Assembly: GCA_947085255.1 (NCBI GenBank)
Contig: CAMTVQ010000007.1
Location: forward strand, 1 to 34,802
Length of the DNA: 34,802 nt
DNA from: CAMTVQ01 sp947085255
GTDB taxonomy: Bacteria > Bacteroidota > Bacteroidia > Sphingobacteriales > Sphingobacteriaceae
Direction of reading: 5' to 3'
Part shown: one piece after another, positions 1 to 8,182 of the stretch
Layout of the letters: the number at the start of each line of letters is the position of its first letter
How positions within the stretch are numbered: the stretch's first letter is position 1
The notes under the pieces: generated by a model
Told to the model about the DNA's origin: nothing
The model's database searches: none
Seen by the model: the letters and a program-made list of their open reading frames with translations, nothing else
Translations under genes and position numbers: made by a program

Positions 1-188
1 CTCTAAGTCGAAAGTCCGAAAACCCACTACCTAAAACCTTATCCCAGTTTCTTCAGCTTTTGTGTCTCAAAATCATCCTGAACTTCATCATATAAATGAC
101 TCCGTCCGGTCGCTGCTTCTAAATTAATATCTCAAAGAACTAACGCTTGTTTTTCTATCTCCTTCACAATAACCCTCCCAAGCGGGAT
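1..188 (-). other. Possible leader of an rRNA (or other stable RNA) operon lying beyond the left edge
   Basis: Downstream of the leftward promoter there is no convincing ORF on either strand. At 140-131 the minus strand reads GTTCTTTGAG, which resembles the boxA antitermination element (GYTCTTTRA type) of rRNA leaders and spacers. I do not see mature 16S sequence inside the window, so any 16S gene would start further left. A leader of another RNA or a long 5' UTR is equally allowed by the visible sequence. Confidence 0.35.
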
Positions 189-220
189 GCAAAGGTAAGA
201 ACCTTTTCAATCTCTGCAAA
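189..220 (-). promoter_or_regulatory. Strong leftward Bacteroidota promoter, probably for a stable RNA
   Basis: Read on the minus strand, TTTG (220-217) is followed after exactly 19 bp by TACCTTTG (197-190). This fits the TTTG/19-21 bp/TAnnTTTG promoter consensus of Bacteroides. The sequence after the -7 box (TTTGCATCCC) is the same as at the tRNA-fMet promoter near 21190. No leftward ORF begins in the remaining 190 bases, so the transcript is probably untranslated at first. The promoter match is seen; the stable-RNA assignment is inference. Confidence 0.6.
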
Positions 221-349
221 CTATTTCTACAAAATTTTTCAATAGACTACCTAAATGCCTGAAATTGAAATGAAAAAAATGTCAGTTGTGCTTAATTGTT
301 TTTGATATGTACTATTAAATGGAAGCAACCGTTATTAAAAGCCTCCTAC

Positions 350-407
350 TCTATATATACTGATTATTATAAAAGCCGCTTATCTATATATACTGATTAT
401 TATAAAA
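350..407. repeat. Tandem 25-bp AT-rich direct repeat, 33-bp period, upstream of bamD
   Basis: A 25-base word (CTATATATACTGATTATTAT forms its core) occurs at 350-374 and, identically, at 383-407. The second copy runs straight into the TATCTTTG promoter box of bamD. It looks like a local duplication of promoter-upstream DNA; whether it acts as an UP-type element or a regulator site cannot be told. Confidence 0.75.
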
Positions 408-411
408 ACCT

Positions 412-419
412 TATCTTTG
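412..419 (+). promoter_or_regulatory. TAnnTTTG -7 box of bamD, very close to the start codon
   Basis: TATCTTTG matches the Bacteroidota -7 box exactly and lies only four bases before the bamD ATG at 424. No TTG is present at the usual 19-21 bp upstream. If the box is used, the mRNA would be leaderless or nearly so, unless translation starts at a later codon. Confidence 0.45.
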
Positions 420-423
420 CAGG

Positions 424-1257
424 ATGTTTAAAAAGCTGTCTTTCGCTTTATTAGTTGTTTTTACTGCTTCTGTAGTTTTATGGGGGTGTAAAAGCCCGTA
501 TGAGAAATTACGTAGAAGTACTGATTCGGCAAAGAAATTTGAAAAGGCTAAAGAATACTACGAGAAGAAGGACTACTTTAGGGCATTACCTCTTTTTGAA
601 GAATTAGTGAATGTATATAGAGGTACTGGTGATGCTGAGCAGATTTACTTTTACTATGCCTATTGTCATTACGGAATGAATGATTTGATTTCGGCAAGGT
701 ATCATTTTAAAGTATTTGCAGAAACGTATCCTAAAAGCAAGTATGCCGAGGAGGCTTTGTATATGTCGGCTTATTGTTACTATAAGGATTCTCCTACTTA
801 CTCATTGGCACAAGAAAATACGTATAAAGCTATTGAAGCACTACAGCTTTTTATTAATATTTACCCAAAGAGTGGCCGTGTGGCTGCTGCAAATGATTTG
901 ATAGACCAGTTGAGAACAAAATTGGAAACGAAGTCTTTTAATGCTGCAAAGCTTTACTATAATATACGTGATTACAAAGCAGCAATTATTTCTTTTAATA
1001 ATTCCGCTGATGACTTTCCAGATTCGAAGTACAGAGAAGAAATGGCTTTTTTAATTATAAAGTCGCATTACCTATACGCAAAGAATAGTGTAGAGGCTAA
1101 GAAAGAAGAACGTTATAAAGCTGCAATAGCAGCTTATCAAAATTTTGTAGATACCTATACTACGAGCAAGTACTTAGACGATGCGCAAAATATTTACGAT
1201 GCCACGTTGAAACAATTAGACGAATTAAAGAAATCACCCATAACTAAGTTAAATTAA
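424..1257 (+). CDS. bamD: Outer membrane protein assembly factor BamD (lipoprotein)
   Basis: This 277-residue protein is the lipoprotein partner of BamA in the beta-barrel assembly machine at the inner face of the outer membrane. The N-terminus has two lysines, a hydrophobic stretch and a lipobox LWGC, giving Cys22 as the lipidated residue. The rest is a chain of TPR-like helical pairs, for example AKEYYEKKDYFRALPLFEEL at about 42-61 and a second one near 98-116 followed by YPKSKYAEEA. Length is slightly above the E. coli form (245), normal for Bacteroidota. It heads a compact run: the omega subunit gene begins one base after its stop. This start is chosen because it gives a complete lipoprotein signal. 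Confidence 0.93.
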   Translation: MFKKLSFALLVVFTASVVLWGCKSPYEKLRRSTDSAKKFEKAKEYYEKKDYFRALPLFEELVNVYRGTGDAEQIYFYYAYCHYGMNDLISARYHFKVFAETYPKSKYAEEALYMSAYCYYKDSPTYSLAQENTYKAIEALQLFINIYPKSGRVAAANDLIDQLRTKLETKSFNAAKLYYNIRDYKAAIISFNNSADDFPDSKYREEMAFLIIKSHYLYAKNSVEAKKEERYKAAIAAYQNFVDTYTTSKYLDDAQNIYDATLKQLDELKKSPITKLN

Positions 1258-1258
1258 C

Positions 1259-1582
1259 ATGAATACTATTAAGCCACAAACAACACCTACTACTACTATT
1301 ACTCGTGATATTAGAGAATTAGATCAAGAAACTGAAAACTTGTACGAATCGCTAGTAGTAATAGCTAAACGTTCGAATCAAATATCGGCTAACTTAAAAG
1401 AAGAACTAAACGGTCGCTTATCTGAATTTGCTACAACTGGTGATACTTTAGAAGAAGTATTTGAAAACCGTGAGCAAATTGAGCTATCGAAACAATACGA
1501 ACGTATGCCTAAAGCTACTTTACAGGCTACTCAAGAATTTTTAGAGGATAAGATATTTTATCGTAACCCAAACAAGGAATAA
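1259..1582 (+). CDS. rpoZ: RNA polymerase omega subunit, Bacteroidota type
   Basis: The 107-residue protein is a small acidic/basic helical protein with the Rpb6/omega-like core (LYESLVVIAKRSNQISANLK at about 28-47) and a C-terminal tail ending in a lysine-rich segment. Omega helps assemble and stabilise RNA polymerase through the beta-prime subunit. The call rests on this core and on the conserved Bacteroidota order bamD-omega-coaBC, which I recall from other genomes. The ATG overlaps nothing but follows the bamD stop by one base, so translational coupling is likely. The N-terminal 20 residues are Thr-rich and probably disordered. Identity would be uncertain without the context. Confidence 0.82.
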   Translation: MNTIKPQTTPTTTITRDIRELDQETENLYESLVVIAKRSNQISANLKEELNGRLSEFATTGDTLEEVFENREQIELSKQYERMPKATLQATQEFLEDKIFYRNPNKE

Positions 1583-1609
1583 TTACCGCCTTTGTACTAT
1601 TAAGCAGCT

Positions 1610-2806
1610 ATGCTAATAAACAAACACATTCTTGTAGGCGTTTGTGGCAGCATAGCTGCTTACAAGTCGGCATTGCTAGTACGTTTACTCGTAAAAGCAG
1701 GTGCGGATGTGCGTGTTATCATGACCCCAGATGCCGCAGCTTTTATTACTCCGCTAACACTTAGTACACTTTCTAAACATCCTGTGCTCACCAACTTAGT
1801 AAAAAACAACGAAGGTGAGTGGAACAACCATGTAGACTTAGGACTGTGGGCCGATGCACTTGTTATTGCTCCTGCTACAGCAAATACATTGGGTAAATTT
1901 GCCAACGGCATTTGCGACAATCTTCTTACAGCCGTGTATCTTTCGGCTAGATGCCAAGTATATATTGCTCCAGCCATGGATTTAGATATGTTGGCACATA
2001 GCAGTACGAAACAAAACATTCAGAAACTCATTTCTTTTGGTAATACTATTATTGAGCCTGGCTTTGGAGAGTTAGCCTCTGGACTGGTAGGAGAAGGACG
2101 TTTGGCAGAACCCGAAGAAATTGTATCTTTTTTAGCAGATAAGATGGCTCAGAGTGCTGATTTAATGGGCAAAAGAGTATTGATTACTGCTGGCCCTACT
2201 TATGAAGCAATTGATCCTGTTCGTTTTATTGGCAATCATTCATCGGGAAAAATGGGCTTTGCCCTTGCTGCTGCTGCTGCTAAACGTGGCGCATCAGTTG
2301 TATTAGTTGCTGGACCAACCTCATTAGTTCCTTCTCATCCTAATATACACCTTATACCAGTTGTATCTGCCGAAGAAATGTTTACAGCGTGTGTAGGCGA
2401 GTATGGAAATTGTGATTTAGCTATTATGAGTGCTGCCGTTGCTGATTATACCCCAGAACACGTAGCTGCAAGTAAAATAAAGAAACAAGAGGATACATTT
2501 ACCATTTCGCTTACAAAAACAAAGGATATTTTAAAAGAATTAGGTAGTCGTAAAAAAGCAGGGCAAGTATTGATAGGGTTTGCCTTAGAAACGGACAATG
2601 AGTTGACTAATGCACAGAAAAAACTTGTAGGCAAAAATGCTGATCTAATTGTATTAAATTCGTTGAAAGACACTGGTGCTGGATTTGGAACTGATACCAA
2701 TAAGGTTTCGCTATTAAGTGCAAATGGCGATATTCAACACCTTGAATTAATGGCTAAAAACATGGTTGCCAATCACATTCTTACCGCAGCAGTAAAACTA
2801 TTATAA
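1610..2806 (+). CDS. coaBC: Bifunctional phosphopantothenoylcysteine decarboxylase / phosphopantothenate-cysteine ligase
   Basis: CoaBC makes 4'-phosphopantetheine precursors of coenzyme A: the C-terminal CoaB domain ligates cysteine to phosphopantothenate and the N-terminal FMN domain (CoaC) decarboxylates it. Visible landmarks are GSIAAYK (13-19), the catalytic histidine His74 in NNHVDL, PAMDLDM (121-127), GEGRLAEP (161-168), then CoaB with TAGPTYEAIDPVRFIGNHSS (193-212) including Asn209, AAVADY (275-280) and KIKK (289-292). The 398-residue length is normal. At the position of the E. coli CoaC catalytic Cys158 this protein has Ser157 (A-S-G-L-V-G-E-G-R). The stop overlaps the next start as TAATG, implying coupling with the DUF4835 gene. 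Confidence 0.95.
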   Translation: MLINKHILVGVCGSIAAYKSALLVRLLVKAGADVRVIMTPDAAAFITPLTLSTLSKHPVLTNLVKNNEGEWNNHVDLGLWADALVIAPATANTLGKFANGICDNLLTAVYLSARCQVYIAPAMDLDMLAHSSTKQNIQKLISFGNTIIEPGFGELASGLVGEGRLAEPEEIVSFLADKMAQSADLMGKRVLITAGPTYEAIDPVRFIGNHSSGKMGFALAAAAAKRGASVVLVAGPTSLVPSHPNIHLIPVVSAEEMFTACVGEYGNCDLAIMSAAVADYTPEHVAASKIKKQEDTFTISLTKTKDILKELGSRKKAGQVLIGFALETDNELTNAQKKLVGKNADLIVLNSLKDTGAGFGTDTNKVSLLSANGDIQHLELMAKNMVANHILTAAVKLL

Positions 2807-3705
2807 TGACACGTATTCTATTTTTACTATGTATCTGCTTCTTAAGCAGTTTTGCCAAAGCACAAGACCTAAACTGCAGAGTGCAAGTACTTAGTGCAAA
2901 CATACAGGTAACCAACAAGCAAATTTTCGAAACACTCGAAACCGCCATTTATGATTTTTTGAATACCCGAAAATGGACCACCGATATTATTCAGATACAA
3001 GAGCGTATCGATTTTAACCTCATTATCAATATTACGGAGTGGGATGGCTCTAATAAGTTTAACGCTACAGCCCAAATTATATCTACTCGACCAGTGTATA
3101 ATACTTCTTACAACACTCCTATTTTGAATTTAAGTGACAAAGACTGGCGTTTTACTTATACCGAATCGGAAGCATTAGAGATTAACGAAACTGGTAATAG
3201 AAACAATCTGACCTCGATGTTGGCTTTTTATGCCTATTTTGTAATTGGGTTAGATTATGACACATACTCTCCGCTAGGCGGCACCCCTTATTTTCAGAAA
3301 GCACAAAGCATTTTAAATGATGCTCAAAACTTATCTGAAAATGGGTGGAAAGCCTTTGAAGACACACGAAACAGATATTGGATGGTAGAAAATGTAACCA
3401 ATCCTTCTTTTAGGCCCTACAGACAAGCCCTTTATCAATATCACCGATTAGGGCTGGATCGAATGAACGACAAAATGGATGAAGGGCGCAAGGCAATAGT
3501 AGAATGCCTTCCTTTGCTTAAGAAAGTATTTTCTGCCCAGCCTGGAGCGTTTATGTTACAGCTATTTTTTACCTCAAAAGTGGATGAGATGGTAAATATC
3601 TTCTCGAAGATAAACCCCTCCGAAAAAGGCAAAATAATTGAACAGCTAATCGAGCTTAACCCTGCCAATGGCAGCAAGTACCAAAAAATACTTACTGCTA
3701 ATTAG
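2806..3705 (+). CDS. Exported DUF4835 family protein
   Basis: A 299-residue protein with a clear signal peptide (MTRILFLLCICFLSSFAKAQ, cleavage near Ala-Gln 19-20), so it is exported. The body starts LNCRVQVLSANIQ and contains the Asp/Trp-rich stretches typical of DUF4835 proteins of Bacteroidota, a family regularly found between coaBC and recN. No catalytic motif is evident. Some databases, as far as I recall, attach the type IX secretion name PorD to this family; I cannot verify that from the sequence. It overlaps coaBC by one base. The C-terminus is soluble with no sorting domain. Confidence 0.78.
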   Translation: MTRILFLLCICFLSSFAKAQDLNCRVQVLSANIQVTNKQIFETLETAIYDFLNTRKWTTDIIQIQERIDFNLIINITEWDGSNKFNATAQIISTRPVYNTSYNTPILNLSDKDWRFTYTESEALEINETGNRNNLTSMLAFYAYFVIGLDYDTYSPLGGTPYFQKAQSILNDAQNLSENGWKAFEDTRNRYWMVENVTNPSFRPYRQALYQYHRLGLDRMNDKMDEGRKAIVECLPLLKKVFSAQPGAFMLQLFFTSKVDEMVNIFSKINPSEKGKIIEQLIELNPANGSKYQKILTAN

Positions 3706-3747
3706 TTCTCTTTTGTTTGCGTTGATAATTCTATTTTAGCGGTTGAA

Positions 3748-5412
3748 ATGCTGCAACGCCTTACCATAAAAAATTACGCGATTATAAATGATTTAGCCAT
3801 TGATTTTGGCGAAAATCTGAACATCATTACTGGAGAAACCGGAGCCGGAAAATCTATCGTAATTGGTGCGCTATCACTAATATTAGGCGAACGTGCCGAT
3901 AGCAAAAGCCTTTTTAAGCAAGAAGAAAAGTGTGTAATTGAAGGAAGTTTTAACATTGCTGCTTACGATACGCTTAAAGATTTTTTTACTGAAAACGATT
4001 TAGACTACGATACACATACCACGCTACGCAGAGAAATTAGCGTAGATGGAAAATCGCGTGCGTTTGTAAATGACACCCCAGTAAATCTTACTATTTTAAA
4101 AGCACTGGGAGAGCAGTTGGTAGATATACACTCGCAACACCAAACCATTGCCCTTAATGCCGAGGCTTTTCAACTATTGGTAATTGATGGGTTTTGCCAA
4201 CACAAACCACTTTTGGCTGATTACCAACAACAGTACAAAGCCTATAAAAAGCAAAATTCTGTTTTACAGGACCTTAAAGCAAAAAGCACGCAGGCAAAAA
4301 CGGAAACAGATTATTTACAGTTTCAGTTCAATGAACTTGTTACGGCAAACCTCATAGCTGAGGAACAAGAGCAGTTAGAAGCCGAATTACTTCAACTGAG
4401 CCACGCCGAAGAAATTAAAGCAAAGCTAAGTCAGTCTTCTTTTTTATTGAAAGAAAGCGAACAAGCCGTAAATACCCAACTAAAGGAGATTGCTACTGCT
4501 TTAGCAGCCATCGAAAAATTTAGTGAACAACTTGCTCAGATACACCAACGGGTAAAAAGTAGTTTTATAGAGCTGAAAGACATTGCCAACGAAGTGGAAA
4601 GTCTGAATGAGCGTATGCTGGTAAATGCCGAACGCATGCAGCATGTGCAAGATCGCCTACATTTAATTTACTCCTTACAGCAAAAACACCGCGTAAGCAC
4701 CATTGCCGAGCTACTTAACTTACAACAGCAATTTGATAAACAGTTACAAGGCAATTTTTCGGTTGATGAGGATATTATTCGGTTAGAAAAAGAAGTAGCT
4801 CTGCTGAAGCAAACATTGGAAGAACTAGCCTCCAAATTAAGTACCAACAGAAAGACTATTGCACCTACTATTGAACAAGAGGTAAAAGGCTTGTTAGATT
4901 TATTGGGAATGCCACATGCTGAACTAAAAATAGACCTTAAGGCAATAGAAAGTGACACTTTTACTACTACTGGTAAAGATAAAGTGCATTTTTTATTTTC
5001 GGCAAACAAAGGATTTCCACTGGTAGATTTAAATAAAACAGCATCGGGTGGAGAATTATCACGGTTAATGTTTGTATTAAAAGGCTTAACAGCTAGATAT
5101 ACAGCACTACCCACCATTATTTTCGACGAAATTGACACAGGTGTTTCTGGCGAAGTAGCCCTAAAAATGGGCAGCATGATGCAGCAATTTGCCCAATCGC
5201 TACAGGTGATAAGTATTACACATTTGCCTCAAATTGCAAGTAAAGGACAGGCGCATTATTTTGTGTACAAGGAAGTACGCAACGGGCATACTTTCACTAA
5301 TATACGTCCGCTACAAGCCGAAGAACGCATACAAGAGATTGCCAAAATGATTGGTGGAAATACCCCTGGCGAGGCGGCTTTACAAAGCGCACGAGAGTTG
5401 ATTGGCAATTAG
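3748..5412 (+). CDS. recN: DNA repair protein RecN
   Basis: RecN is an SMC-like ATPase acting early in double-strand break repair. The 554 residues match the usual length (E. coli 553). Walker A is GETGAGKS (29-36), the two coiled-coil arms occupy the glutamine/leucine/glutamate-rich centre (about 150-370), the signature is ASGGELSRLMFVLKGL near 430-445, and Walker B is TIIFDEIDTGVSG soon after; the C-terminal ITHLPQIA carries the switch histidine. It is separated from the DUF4835 gene by 42 bases with no obvious terminator, so it may be last in the bamD run or have its own weak promoter. No LexA-type site was recognised. Confidence 0.95.
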   Translation: MLQRLTIKNYAIINDLAIDFGENLNIITGETGAGKSIVIGALSLILGERADSKSLFKQEEKCVIEGSFNIAAYDTLKDFFTENDLDYDTHTTLRREISVDGKSRAFVNDTPVNLTILKALGEQLVDIHSQHQTIALNAEAFQLLVIDGFCQHKPLLADYQQQYKAYKKQNSVLQDLKAKSTQAKTETDYLQFQFNELVTANLIAEEQEQLEAELLQLSHAEEIKAKLSQSSFLLKESEQAVNTQLKEIATALAAIEKFSEQLAQIHQRVKSSFIELKDIANEVESLNERMLVNAERMQHVQDRLHLIYSLQQKHRVSTIAELLNLQQQFDKQLQGNFSVDEDIIRLEKEVALLKQTLEELASKLSTNRKTIAPTIEQEVKGLLDLLGMPHAELKIDLKAIESDTFTTTGKDKVHFLFSANKGFPLVDLNKTASGGELSRLMFVLKGLTARYTALPTIIFDEIDTGVSGEVALKMGSMMQQFAQSLQVISITHLPQIASKGQAHYFVYKEVRNGHTFTNIRPLQAEERIQEIAKMIGGNTPGEAALQSARELIGN

Positions 5413-5553
5413 ATGTGCAGATTTATGGATGTGCGGATGTGCCGATGAGATATTTATTTGATTATGTTGAGGGGATTGTGTTGATTTGACACTTAATTAA
5501 AATTATTAAACCAGTAACTAAAACCGGAAACCGATAACTGGCAACCGATAACT
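5412..5553. repeat. Degenerate short intergenic repeats between recN and fabI
   Basis: Two families of short repeats fill the 150-base gap. GATGTGC(A/G/C)GAT occurs three times at 5412-5422, 5428-5438 and 5436-5446. AACC(A/G)(G/A)TAACT occurs at 5509-5519, 5529-5539 and 5543-5553, the last ending nine bases before the fabI ATG. They do not form a convincing terminator. Similar low-complexity intergenic repeats are, from memory, common in Bacteroidota; origin and function are unknown. Confidence 0.65.
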
Positions 5554-5562
5554 AATAAACAG

Positions 5563-6375
5563 ATGGCTCACGGAATATTAAAAGGAAAAAGAGGAATAAT
5601 TTTTGGCGCGTTAGACGAACGTTCTATTGCATGGAAAGCAGCACAACGCTGCGTGCAAGAAGGCGCAACCATTACATTAACCAATGCTCCTATTGCACTA
5701 CGCATGGGCGAAATTAATAAGTTGGCAGCCGAATGTAAAGCAGAAGTTATTCCTGCAGATGTAACCAATATGGAAGAGTTGGAAAACCTATTTGTAAAAT
5801 CTAAAGAGATTTTAGGTGGCAAAATTGATTTTGTACTGCACTCTGTAGGCATGAGTATGAACGTGCGCAAGGGCAAGCATTACACCGAAGCGGACTATGA
5901 TTTTATGCACAAGGGCTTTGATATATCGGCAATGAGCCTGCACCGCGTGTTGCAAACAGCATTAAAAACGGACGCCTTAAACGAATGGGGCTCTGTAGTA
6001 ACCCTAAGTTACATTGCTGCACAACGCACATTCCCTGACTATAATGATATGGCTGACGCAAAAGCACTGCTTGAAAGCATTACTCGTAGTTTTGGATACC
6101 ATTTAGGCTCTTTGAAAAAAGTACGTGTAAACAGCATTTCGCAATCGCCTACAAAAACAAGTGCGGGCAGTGGTGTAAAAGGATTTGATGGCTTTTTTGA
6201 TTATGCCGAAAAAATGAGTCCACTTGGTAATGCCAGCAGCGACCAATGCGCTGATTACATAGCTACATTATTCTCGGATTACACCCGTATGGTTACCATG
6301 CAAAACCTTTTCCACGATGGTGGTTTCTCCTTTACAGGCGTAACCCCAGCCGTGATTGAGCAAATGGAAAAATAA
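5563..6375 (+). CDS. fabI: Enoyl-[acyl-carrier-protein] reductase (NADH)
   Basis: FabI catalyses the last, NADH-dependent reduction of each fatty acid elongation cycle in the cytosol. The 270-residue protein is an atypical short-chain dehydrogenase: an N-terminal nucleotide-binding turn in IIFGALDERSIAW (12-24), VLHSVG (91-96), and the catalytic Tyr150/Tyr160 with Lys167 in YNDMADAK. The segment SISQSPTKTSAGSGVKGFDG around 196-215 replaces the SAGPIRT-type loop of E. coli FabI; I recall this as the usual Bacteroidota form. The ATG follows a repeat-rich leader, so the promoter is not obvious. A 12-bp hairpin follows the stop. Confidence 0.95.
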   Translation: MAHGILKGKRGIIFGALDERSIAWKAAQRCVQEGATITLTNAPIALRMGEINKLAAECKAEVIPADVTNMEELENLFVKSKEILGGKIDFVLHSVGMSMNVRKGKHYTEADYDFMHKGFDISAMSLHRVLQTALKTDALNEWGSVVTLSYIAAQRTFPDYNDMADAKALLESITRSFGYHLGSLKKVRVNSISQSPTKTSAGSGVKGFDGFFDYAEKMSPLGNASSDQCADYIATLFSDYTRMVTMQNLFHDGGFSFTGVTPAVIEQMEK

Positions 6376-6383
6376 GGCTTACA

Positions 6384-6420
6384 TACTGTATGCTCGTCGC
6401 TCTTTGGTGAGCATACAGTA
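6384..6420 (+). terminator. 12-bp perfect hairpin after fabI, possible terminator
   Basis: TACTGTATGCTC (6384-6395) pairs perfectly with GAGCATACAGTA (6409-6420) around a 13-base loop, nine bases after the fabI stop. On the plus strand it is followed by A-rich sequence and not by a T-run, so intrinsic termination is doubtful; it could instead stabilise the mRNA end or be a mobile palindrome. Confidence 0.5.
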
Positions 6421-6470
6421 AAAAAGGGTTCCTTTATTTTAAGCAAGTACCTATCTACCACTAAAATCGT

Positions 6471-6478
6471 TAACTTTG
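6471..6478 (+). promoter_or_regulatory. TAnnTTTG -7 box upstream of the ABC-F gene
   Basis: TAACTTTG lies 21 bases before the ATG at 6500. A good TTG element is lacking 19-21 bp further upstream, so the call rests on the -7 box and position alone. Confidence 0.45.
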
Positions 6479-6499
6479 CGCCTCCAAAAATAGAGGCTC

Positions 6500-8134
6500 A
6501 TGCTAACCGTTTCCAACCTTTCCCTACGCTATGGTAAGCGTGTATTATTTGATGATGTAAACCTAAAATTTGCTCCAGGCAACTGCTATGGCGTAATTGG
6601 GGCAAATGGTGCTGGAAAATCTACACTACTAAAAATAATATCTGGAGAAATTGACCCTTCCACTGGGCATGTATCTATTACGCCAGGTGAACGCATGAGC
6701 GTACTAAAACAAAATCACTTTGAGTTTGACGCTTTTACCGTATTGCACACCGTGCTTATGGGTAATAAAAAACTATGGAGCATTATTAACGAAAAAGATG
6801 TTTTATATGCTAAAGCTGATTTTACAGATGCTGATGGTGTAAAAGCTGCTGATTTGGAAGAACAATTTGCAGAAATGGATGGATGGAATGCCGAAAGCGA
6901 TGCTGCTAACCTACTTAGTGGATTAGGGGTGAGTGAGACGCTGCATGAAAAACTAATGAGCGAATTGAGTGGTAAAGAAAAGGTGCGTGTGCTATTGGCT
7001 CAGGCTATTTTTGGTAATCCCGATATTTTATTACTGGATGAGCCTACCAACGATTTGGACGTTGAAACTATTAATTGGTTAGAGAATTTCTTAGCCGATT
7101 TTCCGAATACTGTAATTGTGGTATCGCATGATAGGCACTTTTTGGATGCTGTATGTACTCATATTGCCGATATTGATTTTAGTAAAATACAACTATACAC
7201 AGGTAATTATACTTTCTGGTATGAATCTAGTCAATTAGCCTTGCGCCAGCGCTCAGATCAGAACAAAAAGACTGAAGATAAACGTAAGGAATTGCAAGAT
7301 TTTGTGGCACGTTTTAGTGCTAATGCATCAAAATCGCGCCAAGCTACCAGTCGTAAAAAGCTATTAGAGCAGTTGGTGGTAGATGATATTAAACCTTCTA
7401 CGCGTAAATATCCAGGCATTATATTTAAACCCGATCGCGATTGCGGTGACCAATTATTGCTTGTAGATAATTTATCTAAAATAGGACCAAATGGTATTCC
7501 TTTTTTCTCAAATGTGAGTTTTTCGTTAGATAAAGGTGATAAGGTAGCATTTGTAGCCAAAGAAGCCATTGCCGTGAGTACTTTTTTTCAGGTATTAATG
7601 GAGGAAGAAGAAGCTAGTTCGGGGAAATTTACGTGGGGTACTACTATTACACGTTCTTATTTACCAAACGAAAATGCCAGTTACTTTAATGCTGAAGATA
7701 CACTGGTAGATTGGCTACGCCGTTACTCGACAGATAAGGACGAAACGCATGTACGTGGTTTTTTAGGCAGAATGTTATTTTCGGGTGATGAGGCACTCAA
7801 AAAATCGAATGTTCTATCTGGAGGAGAAAAAGTGCGTTGCATGATTTCGCGCATGATGCTTACCAACGCTAATTGTTTGATATTGGACGAACCTACCAAT
7901 CACCTTGATTTGGAGTCAATTACGGCATTCAACAATTCCTTAAAAGAATGGAAACACATTGCTTTGTTTACCTCGCATGACCATGAGTTTGTAGAAACTG
8001 TAGCCAACCGTATTATTGAATTAACTCCTTATGGTATTATTGATAAACGGATGACTTACGATGAATTTTTGGCTGACGAAAAGGTAAAAGCATTACGCGA
8101 GAGCCTGTATGCTAAAGTAAAAAAGACGAAGTAA
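6500..8134 (+). CDS. ABC-F family ATP-binding protein (ribosome-associated type)
   Basis: A 544-residue soluble protein with two ABC ATPase halves and no membrane segments, as in ABC-F proteins that act on the ribosome E site (YbiT/EttA-like). Half one: Walker A GANGAGKST (34-42), signature LSGKEKVRVLLAQ, Walker B ILLLDEPTNDLD, switch SHDRHF. A charged linker (about 255-300) joins them. Half two keeps LSGGEKVRCMISRMM, CLILDEPTNHLD and SHDHEF, but its Walker A position reads VAFVAKEAIAVSTFF, with no GxxGxGKS/T. The second site should therefore bind ATP poorly or differently. It stands alone between fabI and the oppositely oriented GH3 gene. Antibiotic resistance is possible in this family but nothing here shows it. 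Confidence 0.88.
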   Translation: MLTVSNLSLRYGKRVLFDDVNLKFAPGNCYGVIGANGAGKSTLLKIISGEIDPSTGHVSITPGERMSVLKQNHFEFDAFTVLHTVLMGNKKLWSIINEKDVLYAKADFTDADGVKAADLEEQFAEMDGWNAESDAANLLSGLGVSETLHEKLMSELSGKEKVRVLLAQAIFGNPDILLLDEPTNDLDVETINWLENFLADFPNTVIVVSHDRHFLDAVCTHIADIDFSKIQLYTGNYTFWYESSQLALRQRSDQNKKTEDKRKELQDFVARFSANASKSRQATSRKKLLEQLVVDDIKPSTRKYPGIIFKPDRDCGDQLLLVDNLSKIGPNGIPFFSNVSFSLDKGDKVAFVAKEAIAVSTFFQVLMEEEEASSGKFTWGTTITRSYLPNENASYFNAEDTLVDWLRRYSTDKDETHVRGFLGRMLFSGDEALKKSNVLSGGEKVRCMISRMMLTNANCLILDEPTNHLDLESITAFNNSLKEWKHIALFTSHDHEFVETVANRIIELTPYGIIDKRMTYDEFLADEKVKALRESLYAKVKKTK

Positions 8135-8182
8135 CACCCATACAGGGAGAGGTTGTGGTATTTCGTTAAGCAGGATAAAATG

